Assembly: GCF_012999535.1 (NCBI RefSeq)
Contig: NZ_JABBWV010000020.1
Coordinates: 1-64,000, forward strand
Direction of reading: 5' to 3'
DNA: 64,000 nucleotides
Source: Microbispora sp. H11081
Lineage (GTDB): Bacteria > Actinomycetota > Actinomycetes > Streptosporangiales > Streptosporangiaceae
Shown here one piece after another: positions 1 through 6,168 of the stretch (positions are counted from its first letter, which is position 1; every line of letters begins with the position of its first letter). A program made the translations under genes and the position numbers. The notes under the pieces are model-generated. The model had not been told where the DNA came from, searched no databases, and was given only the letters and a program-made list of their open reading frames with translations.

Positions 1-689
1 GGCGAGTAGTGCATCGTCGAGGCGGAGTAGTAGTAGGTGTCACCGGCCCGGAAGATGTCGATGTCGGCCAGGTCGTCCCACAACACCGGGTTGGTGTACG
101 TCGACGACGGCGGCCACGGCCCACCCGACGGCGACGGCGACGGCGACGGGGATGGCGACGGGGACGGCGACGGCGAAACCGGCGGGGACACCGAGGGCGA
201 AGGCGAGGGCGACGCCGAAGGGCTGGCGCTGGGGCTGGGACTGGGGCTGGCGCTAGGGCTCGCCGAGGGGCTGGTGACGGTGCCGCTGCACGTGGTCCCG
301 TTCAGCGCGAAGCTCGCCGGCACGGGGTTGGACGAGGTCCAGGCGCCGTTGAAGCCGAACGACGTGCTGCCGCCGGTCGAGATGCCGCCGTTGTAGGAGA
401 CGTTGGTCACCGTGACCTGCGCGCCCGACTGCGTGTAGTTGCCGTTCCACAGCTGGCTGATCGTCTGCCCGGCGGGGAACGACCAGGTCAGGCTCCAGCC
501 GTTGACCGGGTCGCCGAGGTTGACCACGTCGACGTTGGCGCCGAAGCCGCCCTGCCACTGGCTGGTCACGGTGTAGGTGACCCGGCAGCCCGCGGCGGCC
601 CGCGCGGAGCCTGCGGCCACGACTCCGAGGACGCTCAGCGCCGCGGCCATCCCGGCCGCGAGCCAGCGCCGATGTCTGATGAAGCGCAC
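1..689 (-). CDS. Secreted CBM2 - glycoside hydrolase family 43 protein (3' part outside window)
   Basis: The protein starts at a GTG at 689, with GGAG seven bases upstream. It opens with a Tat/Sec-like signal peptide (residues 1-32, RRWLAAG... to SARAA), followed by a cellulose-binding CBM2 module (about 34-134, flanked by Cys34 and Cys134, with the WNGNY and SYNG signatures). A Ser/Pro/Ala linker runs from about 139 to 193. The last visible stretch (NPVLWDDLADIDIFRAGDTYYYS) is the first blade of a GH43 five-bladed propeller, with an Asp in the general-base position. Most of the catalytic domain lies beyond base 1. Arabinofuranosidase or beta-xylosidase activity is likely from the family and the neighbours. 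It is 28 bases downstream of the esterase at 718-2103 and so probably co-transcribed with it. Confidence 0.88.
   Translation of the reverse strand, partial: MRFIRHRRWLAAGMAAALSVLGVVAAGSARAAAGCRVTYTVTSQWQGGFGANVDVVNLGDPVNGWSLTWSFPAGQTISQLWNGNYTQSGAQVTVTNVSYNGGISTGGSTSFGFNGAWTSSNPVPASFALNGTTCSGTVTSPSASPSASPSPSPSASPSASPSPSPSVSPPVSPSPSPSPSPSPSPSPSGGPWPPSSTYTNPVLWDDLADIDIFRAGDTYYYSASTMHYS
124..267. repeat. Low-complexity GGCGAC/GGGGCT repeat encoding a Ser-Pro linker
   Basis: Imperfect hexamer repeats (ggcgac, ggggac, gggctg) encode the Ser/Pro/Ala linker between the CBM2 and GH43 domains on the minus strand. The array is a simple protein-linker repeat with no spacer structure. Confidence 0.85.
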
Positions 690-717
690 GGAGATCTCCA
701 AGGGATAGGGGGAGTCG

Positions 718-2103
718 TCAGGAGACGGTGCAGGGGTTCCCGTTGAGGGTGAACGCGGTGGGCTTGGCGGCGTTGCCCGTGTGGGTGGCCTGGAAGCCGA
801 TCTCAGTGGTGGATCCGGGCGCGATCGTGCCGTTGTAGCTGACGTTCGCCGCCGTGACCTGGCCGCTGGTGGGCGAGTAGGTGGCGTTCCACCCGTTGGT
901 GATCGTCTGCCCGCTGGGAAGCGTGAAGACGATCGACCAGCCGTTGATGGTGGACGAGCCGGTGTTGGTGACGGCGATGTTCTGCGTCAGGCCGTTGTTC
1001 CACGCGTTGACGGTCGCGGTGACCCGGCAGGCGCCCGATCCGCCGCTGGGCGACGGCGAGCTACTCGGCGACGGCGACGGCGACGGCGACAGGCTGGGCG
1101 AAGGGCTGGGTGACGGCGACGGGCTGGGCGACGGCGACGGACTGGGCGACGGGCTGGGTGATGGGGATGGTGTGGTGCCGTCGAGTCCGAGGAAGGAGAT
1201 GGCGTAGGCGAGCTGGCCGTTCATCGGGAGTTGGTGGCCGATGCCGGAGATGCTGATGCCTTCGACGGTGGCCTGGGTGCCGGTGTTGCCGTAGCGGGTG
1301 CGGGTCCAGGACGACTGCGGCTGGTCGGTGTAGGCCGGGGTCTGGCTCAGGCCGTTGAGGTTGGTCCACTGTTTGATCTCCTCGCCGAAGTTGGGGTAGG
1401 CGAGGGTGGTGTCGGTGGTGCCGTGCCACAGTTGCATGCGGGGGTAGCGGCCGGTGTAGCCGGGATACATGGCGCGGGCCTGGTCGCCCCACTGCTGGGC
1501 GGTCTTGATGAGGTTGCCGCCGGAGCACTGGCTGTTCCACAGGGATCCGTTGGTGGTGGCGAAGCATCCGGCGGGCACGCCGGAGAAGGCCGAGCCGGCG
1601 GAGAACACGTCGGGGTACTGGGCGGCCAGGACGTTGGTCATCATGGCGCCGGAGGAGAAACCGCTGACGACGATGCGGGCGGGGTCGACGTTGTAGCGCT
1701 GGCGGGTGTAGGTGACCATCGACATGATGGCGGTGGAGTCGCCGCCGCCGTCGCGCCGCAGGGCGGCGGGGGTGGACACGTCGAAGCACTTCTCGCTGCG
1801 GGTGGCTTCGGGGACGACGATGATGTAGCCGTAGCGGTCGGCGGCGGTGACGTAGTCGTGGCCGTTGCCGTTGAAGATGGCGCCGGCCGATCCGCCGCAG
1901 TAGTGGACCAGGACCAGCAGGGCCGGCCGGGCGGCGACCCTGTCGGGCACGTAGAGGTACATGTTCAGGTTGGTCGGGTTGTTGCCGAAGCCGGTGATGC
2001 GGGTCAGCGACGCGGCCGTGGCCGGCTGGGCCGCCAGGAGCATGCTCGCGATCACCACAGGCAGGGCGGCGGCCGCCAGGATCGCTCTGAGCCTTCGTTT
2101 CAC
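718..2103 (-). CDS. Secreted PHB-depolymerase-type esterase (CE1-like) with C-terminal CBM2
   Basis: I chose the GTG at 2103 because AGGA lies eight bases upstream and the next residues (VKRRLRAILAAAALPVV) form a signal peptide; frames reaching farther upstream lack one. The mature protein has an alpha/beta-hydrolase of the PHB depolymerase/feruloyl and acetylxylan esterase type (about residues 32-310), with the nucleophile elbow GFSSG (Ser150), an oxyanion-side LVHYCGG and a late GIGHQ His motif. A Ser-Pro linker (about 315-360) and a CBM2 (about 365-459, Cys-bounded) follow. The CBM2 points to a cell-wall polysaccharide substrate, most simply ester groups on xylan. It leads the operon that continues into the CBM2-GH43 gene, and a LacI-type operator lies 66 bases upstream. 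Confidence 0.88.
   Translation of the reverse strand: MKRRLRAILAAAALPVVIASMLLAAQPATAASLTRITGFGNNPTNLNMYLYVPDRVAARPALLVLVHYCGGSAGAIFNGNGHDYVTAADRYGYIIVVPEATRSEKCFDVSTPAALRRDGGGDSTAIMSMVTYTRQRYNVDPARIVVSGFSSGAMMTNVLAAQYPDVFSAGSAFSGVPAGCFATTNGSLWNSQCSGGNLIKTAQQWGDQARAMYPGYTGRYPRMQLWHGTTDTTLAYPNFGEEIKQWTNLNGLSQTPAYTDQPQSSWTRTRYGNTGTQATVEGISISGIGHQLPMNGQLAYAISFLGLDGTTPSPSPSPSPSPSPSPSPSPSPSPSPSLSPSPSPSPSSSPSPSGGSGACRVTATVNAWNNGLTQNIAVTNTGSSTINGWSIVFTLPSGQTITNGWNATYSPTSGQVTAANVSYNGTIAPGSTTEIGFQATHTGNAAKPTAFTLNGNPCTVS
1056..1172. repeat. Low-complexity repeat encoding a Ser-Pro linker
   Basis: GGCGACGGCGAC- and CTGGGCGAC-type repeats encode the (SP)n linker between the esterase and its CBM2. They resemble the linker repeat at 124-267, so the two neighbouring genes could recombine here. 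Confidence 0.8.
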
Positions 2104-2467
2104 GGGATCGTCCTTTCGTACGGCGCCCTGCGGGGCGGGCGGGATCGTCGGGCCGTGACGCGAGGTCTTGTTAGCGTTAACATCTGACCCTCCGGCCCAC
2201 CCATCTCTGCCGCCGCGGAGCAAATACGACGCGGAGAGTCCTCGTCAAGCGCCGCGCGCACGGGCGTCCTGGCCCTCCGGCGCGGTCAGGCCGTTCCACC
2301 TGCCGCGGCGAGACGCGGACGCGTCGCGTGGAGAGCGGGCGCCACTGAAACGTTCAGCGCGGCGGCGGCCGTCGAAGGCGTCCGCGAGGGAGCCGCGGAA
2401 ACGTGCGGCACTCCCCGATCCGATCGGCGCAGCGTGCGAGCGTGCTGGGGAGGAAGGCGGCCGAAAC
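2104..2467. promoter_or_regulatory. Intergenic region upstream of the esterase operon
   Basis: These 364 bases lie between the esterase start and the stop of the upstream LacI gene, all on the minus strand. They hold a clear LacI-type operator (2169-2182) and a second small inverted repeat, CTGAA-ACG-TTCAG (2345-2357), of unknown meaning. I see no convincing gene. Confidence 0.6.
2169..2182. promoter_or_regulatory. LacI-family operator TGTTAGCGTTAACA
   Basis: The 14-base near-palindrome TGTTAGCGTTAACA has the central CG typical of LacI-family operators. It sits 66 bases before the esterase start codon. A perfect version, TGTTAGCGCTAACA, occurs at 9331-9344 upstream of the GH43 pair. One repressor, perhaps the one encoded at 2468-3526, may control both operons (inference). 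Confidence 0.75.
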
Positions 2468-3526
2468 TTACCGGGAAATGCCCTTGATGCTTTTCGCGAC
2501 CGGTGGTGCGGTGCTGCCGCGTACGACGAGCGCCGTGGCGAACTCCTGACGGTTGTGCGCGAGGGGTTCGCCTCTGGCGAGCGTCACCAGCATCCTGGCG
2601 GCCGCCGCCGCCATCTCGCTCAGCGGCTGGTGGACCGTGGTCAGCGGCGGGATGGTCCAGCGCGTCGGGGGCATGTCGTCGAACCCGATGACGCTGAGGT
2701 CGGCGGGGACGCGCAGCCCCAGCTGGTGGGCCGCGTGGTAGACGCCGATGGCCTGGCCGTCGTTGGAGGCGAAGATGGCGGTGGGCGGGTTCGCCAGGCG
2801 CAGCAGGCGGTGCGTGTGGGTCAGGCCGTCCTCGATCTGGTAGTCACCCTGGCAGATGAGGTCGGGGTCGACGCGCACGCCGGCGGTGTCGAGCGCCGCG
2901 CGGTATCCGTCGAGACGGGCCCGGCTGGACAACGCGTGCGGCGGCCCGGTGATGATGGCGATCCGCCGGTGGCCCAGCTCCAGCAGATGGCGGGTGGCGC
3001 TGAGGCCACCGTTCCAGTTGCCCGCGGCGACGGAGGGGGTGCGGTGGCCGGGGTCGCCCGTCGGGTCCAGGAGGACGAGGGGGATCCTGCGGGCGGCGAG
3101 CCGTTCCCGCTGCAGGCCGGTCAGGTCGGAGAAGACCGCGATGACGCCGGTCGGGCGGCGGATGAGCACGTCCTCCAGCCAGTCGACGCCGGGGGTGTGG
3201 TTGCCCTGCAGCTCGGAGATCGCCACGGCGAGATGGTGCTCGCGGGCGACCTTCCCGACGCCACGGACGATCTCCGTCGGGTAGTCGCCCGCCAGTTCGT
3301 GGAAGACCAGCTCCATCACGGCCGCGGGGCTTGAGCGCCGTCGCTGCCTGCGGAAGCCGTGCTCCCTGATGAGGTCCTCGATCATCGCACGGGTCTCCGG
3401 CGCCACCGCGGAGCGGCCGTTCACGACCTTGGAGACCGTCGCCTTCGACACTCCCGCGAGCTCGGCGAGTTGGGCGAGGGTCAGCGGCTCTGGTTCGGAT
3501 GCGGACGGCTCGTCGACAACGGTCAC
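2468..3526 (-). CDS. LacI/GalR-family transcriptional regulator
   Basis: The 352-residue protein has the standard family length. The N-terminal helix-turn-helix and hinge (about residues 15-65) contain LAELAGVSKATVSKVVNGR, and a periplasmic-binding-protein-like effector domain (about 70-335) ends with the usual ALVVRGST signature. Its effector is probably a pentose or xylo-/arabino-oligosaccharide, judging by the surrounding secreted hemicellulases (inference). It lies between two minus-strand hemicellulase operons and is a candidate repressor for the TGTTAGCGYTAACA sites. Its own upstream region carries a different palindrome, CCGAAATGTTTCGG. Confidence 0.92.
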   Translation of the reverse strand: MTVVDEPSASEPEPLTLAQLAELAGVSKATVSKVVNGRSAVAPETRAMIEDLIREHGFRRQRRRSSPAAVMELVFHELAGDYPTEIVRGVGKVAREHHLAVAISELQGNHTPGVDWLEDVLIRRPTGVIAVFSDLTGLQRERLAARRIPLVLLDPTGDPGHRTPSVAAGNWNGGLSATRHLLELGHRRIAIITGPPHALSSRARLDGYRAALDTAGVRVDPDLICQGDYQIEDGLTHTHRLLRLANPPTAIFASNDGQAIGVYHAAHQLGLRVPADLSVIGFDDMPPTRWTIPPLTTVHQPLSEMAAAAARMLVTLARGEPLAHNRQEFATALVVRGSTAPPVAKSIKGISR

Positions 3527-3561
3527 ACGGCGCAGTCTAATAGCAAGTTGCGTGCATATCT

Positions 3562-3574
3562 CTAAATGTTTCGG
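3562..3574. promoter_or_regulatory. Half-conserved copy of the AAATGTTTCGG element
   Basis: CTAAATGTTTCGG repeats the right half of the palindrome at 3627-3640 and lies 36 bases before the LacI gene start. It may be a second, weaker operator site for the same regulator. Confidence 0.4.
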
Positions 3575-3626
3575 TCGTTACGACCATGAAATCCGTGAAC
3601 TACCCCTCTGGAGTCAGATAGCGTGG

Positions 3627-3640
3627 CCGAAATGTTTCGG
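3627..3640. promoter_or_regulatory. Palindromic operator candidate CCGAAATGTTTCGG
   Basis: CCGAAA-TG-TTTCGG is a perfect 6-base inverted repeat 100 bases upstream of the LacI gene at 2468-3526. CGAAA/TTTCG elements are known near actinomycete xylanase and xylosidase genes, so a xylan-related or autoregulatory role is plausible; this is inference from motif similarity. Confidence 0.5.
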
Positions 3641-3705
3641 CGGCTGGGGTCTCTGCGGGCCTCTGGCAGGGTGCCGGCCGGCCATGTGGCCGGCCGGCAC
3701 CCGGC

Positions 3706-6105
3706 TCAGGTTCCGCAGGAGGAGGCCGGCGTCGCGGCGTAGGCCGCGTCGTAGGACGAGGTGACCTGCGTGCCGCCGATCGTCGCGGTCCCGGTCACGG
3801 TGACCGTGCCCGCGTCGATCCGCCCGGCCCGGGTGTTGAAGGACTGGTACGCCTGCTTGCCCGGGGCCACGTCGGCCACGGTCCTGGAGCCGTACGGGGT
3901 GGTGAGGGTGATCGTCGCGGGGACCTCACCGGCGTTGACGGCGGTCACGGCGAGGTACGCCGAGGTGCCGACGCACCGGGCGGAGGCCGTCACGGTCAGT
4001 TCGACCTCCGGCGAGGAGGCGGCCTCGAAGGACCAGGAGTCGACCTCGAAGAGGTCCGCGCCCCCGGGCCCGGCGTAGGTGAAGTACACGTCGTGCACGC
4101 CGGTGACGCCGCCGAGCGTCGCGCTCGGCTTCGTCCACTCGCCGAGCGGACCGTCGACCGGGATGGTCGCGACCACGGGCGAGGTGCGGCCGTCCAGGCG
4201 AACCTCGATCTTGCCGCCGGCCGCGAGCGGGCGCACCTTCGCGGTGACGCGGGCGGCGCCGTCCTCGCCGAAGTCCACCTTCGCGAGCGAGGTCCAGTCG
4301 CCGTTGTCGATGTCGTACAGCACGAGGTTCGGCGCCTGCGCGCCGAACTCCTCGGACGCGCCGTCGGTCTTCTTCGTCGCGATGCCCTGCTGCCAGGCGA
4401 TCGTCTCGGCCTCGATCACGCGGTACGGGTCGAGGTCGCGGACCTGCTCGACGCCCTTGTAGTCGCCCCGCACCTCCTTGATCGTGCCGTCGGCGTTGAA
4501 GTCGAGCTTGGCGAGGTGCGGGCTGCGGAAGCCCTGGGTGGCGCCGCCCGTGATCCGGCTGTTGAGGGTCTGGGCGTGGTAGGTGAAGTAGTACTGGTCG
4601 CCGAGCTTGAACACCGACTGGTGGTTGTTGCCGCCGGCGCCGAAGTAGGTGCCGGGGTTGCGGAAGATGACGCCCTTGTACGTCTCGGGCGTCCAGGGGC
4701 CCATCGGGCTGTCGGCCATGAGGTAGGCGATCGCCCCGGTGGGCGGGCCGTTGGGGTCGATCGGGCCGCCGAACCCGAAGTTCGACGAGTAGGAGTAGTA
4801 GTACTTGCCCTCGCGCTTGAACACGTGGCCGGCCTCGAAGACGAGCGGCGCGTCGATGACCTCCGCCGAGCCCTTCGTGCTGATCATGTCGTCGCCGAGC
4901 CTGATGACCCGGGTGGACTTCGGGTGGTTGGTGTTCTCGGCGCTGCGCGTCCCGTCGTCACCGCCGCCGCCGAAGTAGAGGTAGGCCTGGCCGTCGTCGT
5001 CGATGAACACGCCCGGGTCGAACAGCCAGTTGATGCCGTTGGACGCGCCCGGCGTCGAGCTCGTGATGAGCAGGCTGCCGCGCTCGTCGTGCCACGGGCC
5101 GACCGGCGTGTCGCCGACGATGACGCCCGAGGAGCCGCCGCTGTTGGCGAAGTACAGGAAGAACTTCTCCTTGCCGTCGACGACCTTGCTCTCCATGGCG
5201 GGGGCCCAGGAGTTGCCCGCGTAGCGGGCGACGCCGCCCGAGCCCGCGACGGGAATCTCGCCGTGGTCGACCCAGTTCACGAGGTCGTCGGACGAGATCA
5301 CCGTGATGGTGTTGATCCCGGCGTACGTGTTCGTGGGGGAGACCCCGGTGGGACCCGGCTTGTACTCCTGGGTGTCGTTGGTCATGTAGATGTACACGCG
5401 GCCGTCGTGGACGAAGGCGTTGCCGTCCGCGCCGAACTTGTGGGAGATGAGCGGGTTGCCCTCGCCGGGGTTCTTGCCGAGCGCCTCGATGGTCGTCGAC
5501 GGGGTGAACTCCGCGACGGACACGTCGTCGGCCTTGAAATCCATCAGGTGGGTGTTCGGGTCGCTCGCCGGGTTCGACGTCCAGGGCGTCTCGAGGAAGA
5601 GCCTGGCGGTCGTGACGCTCTGGCTCGCGGGGATCGTGAACGTGCCCTGGATGAGCCCCCACTGCCCGCGCGCCACGGTCACCGTGCCGACGTTCGTGTA
5701 GGTGGAGCCGCCGTAGTGCATGGTGGCGAAGAACTGCTTGGTCGCCGGGCTGCTCGGGTTCTCGTACTTCACCCGCGCCGTGATGGCGTACGTCTTGCCG
5801 GCCTGCACCTTGCCGGACAGGTCCTGCATCGGACCGGAGCCGGTCGTCTTGCGCTCGGTGACGAGCACGGCGCTCGATCCCGTGTACGCGTCCGTCGTGG
5901 GCGACAGCGTCGCGCCGTCGGTCGCGTTCCCGTTGTTGGTGAACCAGCCGGTGAGGCCGTCCTCGAACCCGCCGTTCACGATGATGTTCGTGGCGGCGGC
6001 CTGGACCGGCCCCGCCGGCGCGGCGACCCCGGTGGCCAGCATGGCGCCGGCCACCGCCAGGGCGGCGATCCGCCGCCTGGTCGTCCTTCGAACACGCTGC
6101 AACAC
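3706..6105 (-). CDS. Secreted multi-modular GH43 arabinoxylan-active enzyme
   Basis: A GTG start at 6105 follows AAAGGAGA with six bases of spacing. The 799-residue protein has a signal peptide (1-37), a CBM4/9-type domain (about 40-195, opening NIIVNGGFEDGLTGW), a GH43 propeller (about 210-545, with FGADGNAF, LFDPGVFIDDDG and FEAGHVFKREGKYYYSYS carrying the family acidic residues) and a CBM6-like domain (about 560-690, VIEAETIAWQQGI). It ends in a 95-residue Cys-bounded beta-rich module. The GH43-CBM6 order resembles arabinoxylan arabinofuranohydrolases. It starts 63 bases after the stop of the GH43 gene at 6169-9081 and is probably its operon partner. The terminal module is almost identical to that of its partner. 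Confidence 0.9.
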   Translation of the reverse strand: MLQRVRRTTRRRIAALAVAGAMLATGVAAPAGPVQAAATNIIVNGGFEDGLTGWFTNNGNATDGATLSPTTDAYTGSSAVLVTERKTTGSGPMQDLSGKVQAGKTYAITARVKYENPSSPATKQFFATMHYGGSTYTNVGTVTVARGQWGLIQGTFTIPASQSVTTARLFLETPWTSNPASDPNTHLMDFKADDVSVAEFTPSTTIEALGKNPGEGNPLISHKFGADGNAFVHDGRVYIYMTNDTQEYKPGPTGVSPTNTYAGINTITVISSDDLVNWVDHGEIPVAGSGGVARYAGNSWAPAMESKVVDGKEKFFLYFANSGGSSGVIVGDTPVGPWHDERGSLLITSSTPGASNGINWLFDPGVFIDDDGQAYLYFGGGGDDGTRSAENTNHPKSTRVIRLGDDMISTKGSAEVIDAPLVFEAGHVFKREGKYYYSYSSNFGFGGPIDPNGPPTGAIAYLMADSPMGPWTPETYKGVIFRNPGTYFGAGGNNHQSVFKLGDQYYFTYHAQTLNSRITGGATQGFRSPHLAKLDFNADGTIKEVRGDYKGVEQVRDLDPYRVIEAETIAWQQGIATKKTDGASEEFGAQAPNLVLYDIDNGDWTSLAKVDFGEDGAARVTAKVRPLAAGGKIEVRLDGRTSPVVATIPVDGPLGEWTKPSATLGGVTGVHDVYFTYAGPGGADLFEVDSWSFEAASSPEVELTVTASARCVGTSAYLAVTAVNAGEVPATITLTTPYGSRTVADVAPGKQAYQSFNTRAGRIDAGTVTVTGTATIGGTQVTSSYDAAYAATPASSCGT

Positions 6106-6168
6106 GCGATATCTCCTTTGTGCCGGGGTGGTGGCCTCGTCGTGGGGACCGAGGCCACCGCGGGGGTG

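Noticed and set aside
118-268. Repeat array resembling a CRISPR or VNTR
   Set aside because: The units are imperfect hexamers without spacers and encode a Ser-Pro linker on the minus strand.
2345-2357. CTGAAACGTTCAG as another LacI operator
   Set aside because: The symmetry centre is a single base rather than the central CG of LacI operators, and there is only one copy. It is kept as a note within the intergenic entry.
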